A DNA stretch of 18,711 nucleotides from Chrysochromulina parva (GCA_002887195.1 PJAB01000962.1:1-18711), one strand, 5' to 3'. Shown: positions 1-7,667, counted from the first letter of the stretch. Program-made: numbers and translations. Notes: a model not told the origin generated them from the sequence alone.

Positions 1-83
1 CCGCCACCCTCCCCACCGCCACCGTCGCCGCCTCCCCCATCACCTCCACCATCCCCGCCGCCATCGCCGCCTCCGAGCCCGCC
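1..83 (+). repeat. 83-nt exact direct repeat, copy 1
   Basis: Bases 1-83 are identical to bases 286-368. The offset is 285 nt, exactly 95 codons, so the duplication kept the reading frame. The left limit of the copy is unknown because it abuts the window edge. Confidence 0.9.
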
Positions 84-3000
84 GCCATCACCACCTCCAC
101 CGTCCCCACCGCCATCACCGCCTCCATCCCCCCCTCCGCCCTCGCCCCCCCCGTTGCCCCCACCGCCTTCACCGCCACCGCCTTCACCGCCACCTCCTTC
201 ACCACCACCCTCGCCACCACCACCTTCGCCACCGCCATCACCGCCCCCGCCTTCACCGCCACCACCGTCGCCGCCGCCGCCCTCACCGCCACCCTCCCCA
301 CCGCCACCGTCGCCGCCTCCCCCATCACCTCCACCATCCCCGCCGCCATCGCCGCCTCCGAGCCCGCCACCGCCGTCGCCTCCACCAAAACCACCACCAC
401 CTTCACCTCCTCCGTCGCCCCCACCGCCGTCACCACCGCCATCACCACCACCACCATCACCGCCACTCCCGCCGAATTCGCCATGCACACGCCTTATTGC
501 GTCCATTTACAACCCCACTTTCGAATGGAGCAGCTGGTACATTGAGATGCTCGGCACACGGCTCGATCTTGCGTATCTGAATGGCGTGGGCAACTACGTC
601 GTGAAGACAGACTTTTGCATCTTCATTCAGTGCCAGACTTTCATCGTCTCGTCGACGGCGCCGTCCGTCTTGAGTTGGTGGATCGCAGAGATGGACACCG
701 AGCTGCATATTCGCTCGGGCTTAGGCCCGCTTGACGGCTTGATGTGCTACAAAACCCCGTATCCCTCTCCATCGCCGCCCCCTCCCGCCCCTCCCCCGGC
801 TCCCCCGCCTTCACCGCCACCATCGTCCCCGCCACCAAGTCCGCCCATGCCGCCGCTTTTGCCTGCGCCCCCCTGCGCTCCAGGCAAGCAAGGGTGGAAT
901 GGTTCGAACGCGGCCACTTTCGACTGGTCGTGCAATCGGTTCTGGCAGCTGTCTCCACCGCCATCACCCTCGCCTCTGCCTCCACCTCCGCCACGGCTCC
1001 CTCCGCAACCTCCGTCGCGGCCGCCATACTCGCCTGCTCCTTCGCCCCCCCCTCCACGTCCACCGAGTCCACCGTCGCCGCCACCATATCCTCCACCGCC
1101 TTCCCCACCACCTTTACCTCCACCTTCGTCACCATCGTCGCCACCACCCTACCCACCTCCTCCGTCCCCCCCACCCTCCCTGCCACCTTCGCCACCTCCG
1201 TCACCGCCTCCGCCATCACCGCCACCCAGTCCTCCTTTTTCTCCGCCATCGTCGCCACCGCCATTTCCGCCGCCATCTCCGCCGCCATCTCCTCCTTGCC
1301 CGCCATTCCGGCCACCACCCAAGCCTCCACCATCTCCGCCACCCCCATCACCACCCCCATCCCCACCCCCATCACCACCCCCATCACCACCCCCACCCCC
1401 ATCACCACCCCCACCATCACCCCCACCAACGCCACCACCTCCATCACCACCACCGCCCTCGCCACCCAGTCCTCCTTCTCCTCCGCCATCTCCGCCACCC
1501 TCACCACCACCGCCATCACCTCCGCCATCTCCTCCGAGCCCACCATTTGCGCCACCATCACCACCGTTGCCGCACACACCTCCGGCGCTTCCCAGCACCA
1601 TTAATTGCTCGTGCCCCATGTCGAGAGGCGCTGTGGCTCTGAACTTGTCCGAGTTGAGTGGCTACTTGACCTCGCTTGGCCCACTGCCGGCGACCAGCTC
1701 CTGCGGCAGCTATCCCGTGTGCAGCATAGAGATGATCGGCAAGGGCGTACAAACAGGGCGCTTGCACAGAGCCCACTTATTGACCATGGTTCATCCGGTT
1801 GATGAGTGCTACAATATGCTCGCAAGGATCTGCACGTGCGGCTCGCCTTGCTGGAACACGAGGGCGACATCTGTCGAGGCAGCAGTGCAGCTCAACAACA
1901 CGATACTGCTCAACTTCTCCGGGCCCATTCTACCACTTGTGCCCTACACAAACGGGTCGCACGTGGGCATGCTCACCGTCGCATTGAACAACGTTACCCT
2001 ACATGGGCCTGATTTTGCAAGCATAGACGTGAGTAACTGGCCAGGGAACTGGACGAACACTGATTCCGATCGTGCTGCGCTCACATTAGCAGCTGATGGC
2101 CAAACGGCAATCATGGATCTCCGATCGCCAAGGCGTGCTAGTGGACGCGAAGTGGTGAGCTTGCAGCTCCTGCCCTACCGTTTCATCGGACCGCTTGGGA
2201 TGATTATGAGCGTGAACTTCTCAATCCCCCTCTTTGATCGCATCGCGCCGACTTTTAGGGCGGAGCTGGCCTCGAGCAGCCTCGAGAACCGCATCATTGC
2301 CATAAATAACGATTGGGGCGAGATGTCCTTCCTGGTTTCGTTCAGTGAGCCATGCTACGGAAGTGGACCCGGAGGGTTATTCGTCGACCAAGATTGGCAG
2401 GTGGTGATCCAGGAACAAGAATTTAGCCTGGAGGACTTCAACATCACCGCCACAATCAGCGTCGAAGTGTGGCCGGTCGGCCGCCGCAAGCTTACAGACT
2501 ACGCAGATTTTCAGCATTCAACTGTGGGCGTAACGCAACTCGGCCTTGTCCTTGGGCTGTCGGTAACAGGGCCGTTGCAAACTGAAAGTGGCATCGTCCC
2601 GACTGTTGCACTCTTCTTCGTCGGCCCTGCCGATAAGGCAATCACGGACGCGGATGGCAACTACATTCGAAACGACTTTTACCCGCAGCCAGTTATGTTG
2701 ACTGTGCCTATCGACATCCAGACCTGCACTGGGTCTCTTCGGAGGTGCAGAGACTATAGGTGCAGCTGCGCCCTCGCGTCGCCCCCTCCACCCCCTTTCG
2801 CACATCTGCCGCCCCCGCCGCCGTCACCGTTACCGCCGCCGCCGTCTACTCCACCATTTCCTCCGAGATCGCCACCCCCGCCGCCGGACAGCACCGCTGC
2901 TGTGATTGGCGCTGCTATGGGATCCTTAGTTTTGCTGCTCCTCATGTTACTGATCTTCCTGTGGTGCCGCCGGCGTGGGCGGCGCAACAAGAAAGATAAA

Positions 3001-6000
3001 TTGAAGGAGCAGGTCGGAAAGCTTCAGGAGCTTGAACGACAGCTTCTGAAGCTGGACACCAGTGATACGGAGGATGAGATGATCAAATTGCTGAACGACG
3101 CGATGATCCGATCCGAACAGAAGAATCTCTCGCTCGAAGAGGCCGTCAAACAGATCATCGACGGGCACAACTGGGCTATAGCTGCTGGTGGCGACCTGTG
3201 CGTGCAAATTGTGGAGCTTGCCATGCAAAATTTGACAGCTGCTTTTGGTGCAGCAGCATCAGATCGGGAGGCGCTTGAAATCCTCGACTCGGTGCTGCAC
3301 GATGCGCGTACATCCGAGCTCATTGAGAGCTGGGAGGGGGGTGGTGGGGTTCGCCTCCGGCCACCCAAATTGGTGGCGCCTGGGGAATCTAGCCAGTACG
3401 TGCTCCGTGCTGTAATCAATGAGGACGATCTTCCAGAGAACATCCTGGCGTTCGCCGCTGCGATGAGCTTCGACGAGGACTTGCAGAACGAACTGGATGA
3501 AGTGGCAAGCACGATTAGAAGCAGTCTTGTGTTGCCTGGGACCATCGCTGCGGCACTGATGGCCGAATACGCGTCACTAAATCCAGACTCCCCCTCAGCT
3601 ACCGAGCACGAGCAAGTGGCATTGCTTGCCATGATGCTTCTCGGTCGTGTGCTCCATAACTGCCCAGTGTCCCAGAGTGGTGGTGGAGCGCGGATTCGAC
3701 CACCCGCGCTCAAGCCGCCCGGATGGGCGAGTGGAGGTGAAGTGACTGAAAAGCAACTTCCCAAAGCGAGCCTCATACCAGTGGACATGGTACCATCGGA
3801 CCTTGTAGCAGCGGGCGTCGTACAGGCATATGAAGAGATGGATCGTTGCGACGCGTTCCCCGTGCGAGTGGTCCCCCCAAAGCTGCTGCCGTTTGATCCT
3901 CGTCAGGATGGCGAGTACATTGGCCGGAAAGACCTCGCAGAGCTCGCCAAGATCAGCCTCGACTCTCACGTCACGCCCCTACGCGAGGGCGATCTCGGCG
4001 GCGGCGCCAAGGTGCGACCGCCAATGCTGAAACCCGTAGACATTCACAACAGTAAGAAGCCACTCGATGCTACCAACGAAACTGCTGAACTTTGCGGAGG
4101 TTGGAACGGTGGCGGAGGCGTCTGCGTCCATCCCCCTAAGCTGCTCAGCGCTATCAGAGCGAGCGCATTTGATGCAAATCATGAGGTTGAGCCTACCTTT
4201 GCGAGGATGCGAGTGGTGAGGGCGATTGCTGGATGGCAAAGGCCGTCGCACAAATCGCTCGATGAAGTCCTTCACGTGAGTGAGCTCCAGCGCGCAAAGA
4301 GCATGAGGGATCTCCGCGATGTGGCTGCTGAGACGGTCAATTCTGTGCTTGGGGCCGGAGATCAAGGTGGCGGCGTGCGGTTGCCGCCCCCAAAGCTCAA
4401 GGTGGTCCCACAGTCGGATGCGTTCAGTGCCATAGCAGAAGATGCCGGAAGGGGCGACGCGTGGAAAGCGCGGGTTCAACCCCCTGAGTTCGAGCTGACA
4501 CACAACGACGTGCTTTCAAGCAAGCACTGCGACATGTTTCTGGATGCGCTCATTGAATCGGCCAGTGCCGCGCCTAAGCAAGCGAACAGCGAGGCGCAAA
4601 GGAATGCAATCCATTTGCAGAAGGTCGAGGATTCTTCTGAAGCTCCGCCTGAGGTCCTTGCTGCCTCTATGGAGATGGAGCACTGCATTGCAGATGAGAC
4701 CCTGAAGGAGGGATTCGCTGCTGGCGGAGGACTGAGGTTGCCGCCGCCGAAGTTGAAGCCCGTTGGCGGCTGGACCTCAGCCGCACAGGCAGAAGAGGCA
4801 CAATTCTTGCAGGCGATGGGTGCCAACGTATCCATCATTGCCGAGGCCGTCAACATTGCGGGTCTCGCCGTCAAGGACGACCAGGAGCGTAGCGTCCAAC
4901 TTGCTGAGCGCGAGGCGCACGTGCTTGAGGAGATTTTGCAGGCTACTTTGCACAGTCTGGAGGAAGATATCCTCATCACCGGTCACGAGGCAGGTGGCGG
5001 CGTGCGCTTGCCGCCTCCCAAGCTCGTGCCGATTGGAATCGAATCTAAGCTGGCCAAGATGGAGGCTGATGAGTTCATGGACCAGTGGACCTTTACTAGA
5101 CCAAAGGTTGCTGCACTGGTTTCATTCGGCAGACAGCAGTCATATGGCTCCCCGACGAAAGCAGCCAACGCCGGTGCGACGATGCAGGCGGGAGAAGCAC
5201 CGCCGAGCTTGCTCATGATGACACGGAAAAGCACGCAAGAAATGTTCACGATGCGCACCACGTCAGGTGACTCGCCACCTTTGCGCCAGGCTCCTGTCCG
5301 GCTTCAACGAATGAGCAGTGTCGGCGAACAAACGGCGATGCATCTTCAGCGCACAGGTCCGATCAGCGAAGCACGGCAGAAGCTGCTCGACGAGCTCGCG
5401 GCGCTCGAGAAGCTCGAGAAGCCGAACTTTGGCGCGCAGTCGCCAGGGTCGCTCCAGCCAGAGTCACCGAAGCCACGGCGCCCGCGCCCGCAAAGGCCCG
5501 ACGGGCCGCCTGGGGCCAAGATTCTTATGTCCGCTGACGTCGTTGAGGGCTGGGATGGTGGGGGCGGTGTGCGCATCGTCCCCGGGCTGCTCAAGCTTGC
5601 TCAAGGCGCCCCACCTAAGCGCGGGGATGCGCCAGAGCCAACCGAAGCAATAGGAGCGGGGCCGCCAACCCCGCCTCCATCGCCTCCTGCTGCCTACGGG
5701 CGGAAGCAACTTTCTTTCATAGCCAAGGTGCACCACGCCGCAAACCTCATGCCGGATCTGAGTCACCCGACAGTTTTGTGGGTGGATGCGGATTCAGACG
5801 ACGATGCGGCTTACGATGTTGAGCACAACATCCCGCCGCGTGTCCTTCGCACGCTTATCGCTCAGGACCGCAGGGAACGCGGTCGATCTGACGGCGTGCA
5901 ACTCGCCAAGGAGCTTGTGCTTAAGTATGCCCGAGCGCACGGCAAGATTCCCGTCGGCAGCACTCCCATCACAGGCAATGACATGGGCAAGCCGAAGAGC

Positions 6001-6627
6001 CGCAATAGGATGGTAACAGAGGCACTCATCGACGCAGTTCAGACCATCAACACCACCAAAGTCATGCAGGGAGCTAACGGTGGGACCGACGCGCTTCAGC
6101 GGGCTCTGCCTCATGCAATCGCCGAGCTCGAGGCCGAGATTGACAGCATCGATGATGACCTGTGCCCCTGCTGCTCCAAGAAGCGGGGATCTCGGGTGCC
6201 GCCTGAATGGGGTCCGTTTTCCAAGAAGCAGCGTACTAGTGCCAAGGTCGCTCCATCTCCAGCGCCACTCGACATGATTCATACAATCAGCTCTGCCCAA
6301 GGCCCGTCGCGTTCACGGGTAGAGCCAGGGTCGAGATCGAGGACAGAGCCAGGGTCGAGATCGAGGACAGAGCCAGGGTCGAGATCGAGGATAGAGGCCC
6401 CCGAGTCCCCGACTCAGACACCAACTGCTGGCGCACGCACTGTCCAGTGGCAGCCTGCGACAGTGACGCCCACCTGCTCCGCGCAATGGCAGCCCCCCAC
6501 CTCCGTGCGCTGCACTGCGCCGACTTTGGCTGCGCAAGGCTCGATGATGAACGCCGATGGCATTCCACGCAGGAGATTAGCGCCACAAATGGGCATCACT
6601 CCGCCGCCGCCGCCGCCAAGGTTCTAG
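1..6627 (+). CDS. Proline-rich type I membrane protein with Ig-like ectodomain and long repeat-bearing cytoplasmic tail (5' partial)
   Basis: The frame is open from the first base to TAG at 6625-6627, so the true start lies left of the window; the TTG at 154 is not a credible start. Domain order: Ser-Pro tract (1-477), a Cys-containing globular part rich in Trp and Tyr (478-760), a short Pro tract and a small Cys/Trp insert (about 763-948), a long Ser-Pro tract (955-1590), a Cys-rich ectodomain with about nine N-x-S/T sequons (1600-2775), a Pro linker, one hydrophobic helix (2899-2967), a basic stop-transfer run CRRRGRRNKKDK, a short coiled coil (2998-3057), then a tail of about 1,210 residues. 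FSEP (2341-2352) and ITDADGN (2641-2661) resemble hallmarks of bacterial-type Ig-like domains; this is weak homology. The Ser-Pro tracts are typical of hydroxylated, O-glycosylated algal wall proteins. Inference: a wall- or scale-linked surface receptor or adhesin. The tail repeat and a basic stretch near 6178-6240 are annotated or discussed separately. I do not recognise a named family for the whole. Confidence 0.88.
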   Translation, partial: PPPSPPPPSPPPPSPPPSPPPSPPPSPPPSPPPPSPPPSPPPSPPPPSPPPLPPPPSPPPPSPPPPSPPPSPPPPSPPPSPPPPSPPPPSPPPPSPPPSPPPPSPPPPSPPPSPPPSPPPSPPPPSPPPKPPPPSPPPSPPPPSPPPSPPPPSPPLPPNSPCTRLIASIYNPTFEWSSWYIEMLGTRLDLAYLNGVGNYVVKTDFCIFIQCQTFIVSSTAPSVLSWWIAEMDTELHIRSGLGPLDGLMCYKTPYPSPSPPPPAPPPAPPPSPPPSSPPPSPPMPPLLPAPPCAPGKQGWNGSNAATFDWSCNRFWQLSPPPSPSPLPPPPPRLPPQPPSRPPYSPAPSPPPPRPPSPPSPPPYPPPPSPPPLPPPSSPSSPPPYPPPPSPPPSLPPSPPPSPPPPSPPPSPPFSPPSSPPPFPPPSPPPSPPCPPFRPPPKPPPSPPPPSPPPSPPPSPPPSPPPPPSPPPPSPPPTPPPPSPPPPSPPSPPSPPPSPPPSPPPPSPPPSPPSPPFAPPSPPLPHTPPALPSTINCSCPMSRGAVALNLSELSGYLTSLGPLPATSSCGSYPVCSIEMIGKGVQTGRLHRAHLLTMVHPVDECYNMLARICTCGSPCWNTRATSVEAAVQLNNTILLNFSGPILPLVPYTNGSHVGMLTVALNNVTLHGPDFASIDVSNWPGNWTNTDSDRAALTLAADGQTAIMDLRSPRRASGREVVSLQLLPYRFIGPLGMIMSVNFSIPLFDRIAPTFRAELASSSLENRIIAINNDWGEMSFLVSFSEPCYGSGPGGLFVDQDWQVVIQEQEFSLEDFNITATISVEVWPVGRRKLTDYADFQHSTVGVTQLGLVLGLSVTGPLQTESGIVPTVALFFVGPADKAITDADGNYIRNDFYPQPVMLTVPIDIQTCTGSLRRCRDYRCSCALASPPPPPFAHLPPPPPSPLPPPPSTPPFPPRSPPPPPDSTAAVIGAAMGSLVLLLLMLLIFLWCRRRGRRNKKDKLKEQVGKLQELERQLLKLDTSDTEDEMIKLLNDAMIRSEQKNLSLEEAVKQIIDGHNWAIAAGGDLCVQIVELAMQNLTAAFGAAASDREALEILDSVLHDARTSELIESWEGGGGVRLRPPKLVAPGESSQYVLRAVINEDDLPENILAFAAAMSFDEDLQNELDEVASTIRSSLVLPGTIAAALMAEYASLNPDSPSATEHEQVALLAMMLLGRVLHNCPVSQSGGGARIRPPALKPPGWASGGEVTEKQLPKASLIPVDMVPSDLVAAGVVQAYEEMDRCDAFPVRVVPPKLLPFDPRQDGEYIGRKDLAELAKISLDSHVTPLREGDLGGGAKVRPPMLKPVDIHNSKKPLDATNETAELCGGWNGGGGVCVHPPKLLSAIRASAFDANHEVEPTFARMRVVRAIAGWQRPSHKSLDEVLHVSELQRAKSMRDLRDVAAETVNSVLGAGDQGGGVRLPPPKLKVVPQSDAFSAIAEDAGRGDAWKARVQPPEFELTHNDVLSSKHCDMFLDALIESASAAPKQANSEAQRNAIHLQKVEDSSEAPPEVLAASMEMEHCIADETLKEGFAAGGGLRLPPPKLKPVGGWTSAAQAEEAQFLQAMGANVSIIAEAVNIAGLAVKDDQERSVQLAEREAHVLEEILQATLHSLEEDILITGHEAGGGVRLPPPKLVPIGIESKLAKMEADEFMDQWTFTRPKVAALVSFGRQQSYGSPTKAANAGATMQAGEAPPSLLMMTRKSTQEMFTMRTTSGDSPPLRQAPVRLQRMSSVGEQTAMHLQRTGPISEARQKLLDELAALEKLEKPNFGAQSPGSLQPESPKPRRPRPQRPDGPPGAKILMSADVVEGWDGGGGVRIVPGLLKLAQGAPPKRGDAPEPTEAIGAGPPTPPPSPPAAYGRKQLSFIAKVHHAANLMPDLSHPTVLWVDADSDDDAAYDVEHNIPPRVLRTLIAQDRRERGRSDGVQLAKELVLKYARAHGKIPVGSTPITGNDMGKPKSRNRMVTEALIDAVQTINTTKVMQGANGGTDALQRALPHAIAELEAEIDSIDDDLCPCCSKKRGSRVPPEWGPFSKKQRTSAKVAPSPAPLDMIHTISSAQGPSRSRVEPGSRSRTEPGSRSRTEPGSRSRIEAPESPTQTPTAGARTVQWQPATVTPTCSAQWQPPTSVRCTAPTLAAQGSMMNADGIPRRRLAPQMGITPPPPPPRF
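286..368 (+). repeat. 83-nt exact direct repeat, copy 2
   Basis: Identical to bases 1-83; identity ends at 369 (a here, g at position 84). Surrounding Ser-Pro repeats vary at synonymous positions, so an exact 83-nt match points to a recent unequal exchange or slippage rather than selection on the peptide. Confidence 0.9.
955..1590 (+). repeat. Ser-Pro low-complexity tract 3
   Basis: About 210 codons of Pro with interspersed Ser, Tyr, Phe and Thr, predicted to be an extended rod between two globular extracellular parts. At roughly 1335-1430 the DNA is a near-pure run of CACCCC and ATCACC words, so length variation between alleles and assembly error are both plausible here. The whole stretch is pyrimidine-rich on the plus strand. 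Confidence 0.88.
2899..2967 (+). other. Single transmembrane segment of the surface protein
   Basis: About 23 hydrophobic codons (AVIGAAMGSLVLLLLMLLIF and onwards) follow a Pro-rich linker and precede CRRRGRRNKKDK. The positive charges on the C-terminal side set the orientation: N-terminal part outside, tail in the cytoplasm. Confidence 0.9.
3331..5604 (+). repeat. About ten spaced GGG-V-R-L-x-PP-x-L motifs in the cytoplasmic tail
   Basis: Clear copies begin at 3331, 3673, 3991, 4099, 4360, 4714, 4984 and 5548; degenerate copies lacking the glycines lie at 3853 and 4453. Consensus: three or four Gly, then Val/Ala/Leu, Arg/Lys, Leu/Ile/Val, any residue, Pro-Pro, any residue, Leu, then usually Lys or Val and another Pro. 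The clearest copies read GGGVRLPPPKL (4366 and 4993) and GGGLRLPPPKL (4723). Spacing ranges from 31 to 188 codons, filled mostly by acidic, helix-prone sequence. Conservation is at the protein level, since codons differ between copies, which implies selection on the peptide. Inference: multivalent docking motifs for a cytoplasmic partner. I do not recognise the motif from a named family. Confidence 0.85.
6321..6392 (+). repeat. 24-nt tandem repeat, three copies (EPGSRSRT)
   Basis: Three copies of a 24-nt unit (6321-6344, 6345-6368, 6369-6392), the last with C to T at its penultimate or final codon region. Each encodes the eight residues EPGSRSRT or a close variant, in frame with the surface-protein gene. 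The near-identity of the DNA suggests a recent slippage expansion. RSR sites are potential kinase targets (inference). Confidence 0.88.
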
Positions 6628-6902
6628 GTTGCAGGTAAAATCGGTAATTTTTCCCTCTCCTCGCTCCTGGCCGTCCTGGGTGTCTACATGTGGTGTAGTC
6701 ACTCAGCGCAGGGCAGTACTCGTAGTGGACGATCTCTGCTTATGTTTCCACTACATCTGAGCAGCACGAGCATATCTCTGGAAACCGCCGCCTCTGGGCA
6801 GCTGGCGAAAAACGCCGTACTGAGCGGCGCCCCGGAGGCCCCGAGTGTCCACAGAAGTCTGCAGTGATTGTCCACAGCCTCTCGTCTTTAGTCTCCCCCT
6901 CG
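6628..6902 (+). other. Short intergenic region between the surface protein and GILT genes
   Basis: 275 nt between two same-strand genes. It must hold the 3' UTR of the upstream gene and the promoter and 5' UTR of the GILT gene. I see no AATAAA or TGTAA signal and no clear TATA box. A TAG at 6696-6698 is in frame with the GILT start and closes that frame upstream. Confidence 0.6.
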
Positions 6903-7608
6903 ATGTTGGTCGTCTTCGCGGCGCTCACATACACGGCGGCCCCAGCACTCTCGCTGGGCGCCAACAACACTGTGCGCTACTTCTTCGGCTCCAAATGACC
7001 CGGGTGCATGTCGTTCGGTTCCGGCGACTTCGTCAAGCTCTTTGACGACGTGCGTGTTTCGCAGCAACCGGACTCGAACGGTGCCTCACCATCCACTCAC
7101 CTGTCAGACGCACGTTCGACTCTCGCCCTGGCAGTTCGGCGAGACGGACAACTTCGAGCTCATCCCAGCCGTGCGCCATCCTACTGGTGGCAACTGCGTC
7201 GATGAGACTGGCTGCGACTTTGAGAAGATCACGGCATGCGCTTTCGATGGCGTCCCAGAGTCCAAGCAGGTGTCCTTCCTCGCGTGCATGGACGAGCAGC
7301 GCGTCGGCACTCCCCAGTCCTGTGCCCAGACGTGCGCCATCAAAGACGACCTGCACTATAATGCGATCGAGGATTGCTTCAACGGGCCGCGTGGCAACGA
7401 GCTGCTCGCGAATGCCTCCAAGGCCTTCAACGATGCGCTCCCGGGCTCAACAACGATCCCGCACACGTTTGTGAACACGGCCGACGTGCAGCCCTCCTAC
7501 ACCACGCTCAAGTTGGCGCTCTGCCAGGCGGGCTCGTCGGCAAAGGTGTGCAAGTCTCTCGTCGAGGACACTGACGGTCTCAACTCCTATAGAAAATGCA
7601 CCGTCTAA
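6903..7608 (+). CDS. GILT-family thiol reductase, probable selenoprotein (UPGC active site)
   Basis: Two exons, 6903-7049 and 7108-7608, encode 215 residues. ATG 6903 is the only in-frame ATG after the upstream stop at 6696 and gives a signal peptide (MLVVFAALTYTAAPALSLGA). The next strand, VRYFFGSK, leads into TGA-Pro-Gly-Cys at codons 32-35, exactly where GILT (gamma-interferon-inducible lysosomal thiol reductase) proteins carry their CxxC redox motif. Downstream is the Cys pattern of the family at residues 79, 85 and 93 (the C-QHG-EC-N-C signature in degenerate form, QHG not kept and one residue shorter), then LACMDEQ, a CFNGPRG block, IPHTFVN near the usual PWVxVNG position, and a late Cys pair. 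Members reduce disulfides in acidic endosomes, lysosomes or vacuoles, or are secreted. Reading TGA as selenocysteine is supported by its position and by the hairpin at 7668-7741. Alternatives: a TGC to TGA sequencing error, or a disabled gene. Confidence 0.82.
6996..6998 (+). other. In-frame TGA, predicted selenocysteine codon (Sec32)
   Basis: The codon sits as S-K-TGA-P-G-C-M-S and replaces the first Cys of the GILT catalytic CxxC. The frame is open on both sides: back to ATG 6903 and on through the spliced exon to TAA 7606. Replacing the attacking Cys of a thioredoxin-fold CxxC by Sec is a common theme in selenoproteins. Confidence 0.8.
7050..7107 (+). other. 58-nt phase-0 intron in the GILT gene
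   Basis: Donor GTGCGT at 7050 after codon TTT-GAC-GAC, acceptor CTGTCAG ending at 7107. Removal switches the frame from that of the Sec codon (codon starts at positions divisible by 3) to that of the downstream GILT body and joins LFDD to THVRLSPW, which matches the helix-to-strand spacing of the family. A CTCACC about 20 nt before the acceptor could be the branch region. Confidence 0.83.
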
Positions 7609-7667
7609 AGGGGCCACAGGCACGAGGTCGACCACGCGCGCCTGGCTGACAGCACTTTGGGTGCCTC

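Larger units (their letters stand above)
1..477 (+). repeat. Ser-Pro (SPPP/SPPPP) low-complexity tract 1
   Basis: Imperfect trinucleotide-based repeats encode runs of Ser followed by three or four Pro. Such tracts form extended polyproline-II rods and are hydroxylated and glycosylated in algal and plant wall glycoproteins. All codons stay in the frame of the downstream gene. The tract continues past the left edge of the window. Confidence 0.9.

Noticed and set aside
154..156. TTG at 154 as the start of the surface-protein gene
   Set aside because: The same frame and the same Ser-Pro repeat are open back to base 1, and a TTG in a repeat without a signal peptide is not a credible eukaryotic start.
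1335..1440. CACCCC/ATCACC-rich run as a CRISPR array or telomere-like repeat
   Set aside because: There are no spacers and no fixed repeat length; it is an in-frame Ser-Pro coding repeat.
641..1642. Several long open frames in other frames and on the minus strand across the Ser-Pro tract (Gly/Asp-, His/Arg- or Ala/Thr-rich)
   Set aside because: Repeats of CCA, CCG and CCC words contain no stops in any frame. Only the Pro frame continues into the Cys-rich ectodomain and membrane span.
6845..7045. A 66-codon plus-strand open frame overlapping the GILT first exon
   Set aside because: It lies in a different frame from the signal peptide and active site, and its product has no recognisable feature.
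7042..7107. ATG 7042 as the start of a Sec-free GILT protein
   Set aside because: It would begin inside the predicted intron, lack a signal peptide and the CxxC, and replace a family-like helix by an Arg/Pro-rich stretch. Splicing 7049 to 7108 gives a better match.
6903..7608. The GILT gene as a pseudogene disabled by TGA
   Set aside because: Everything else is intact (signal peptide, splice sites, Cys pattern, stop), the TGA falls exactly on a redox Cys, and a SECIS-like hairpin follows. A sequencing error from TGC remains possible and is stated as the refuting result.
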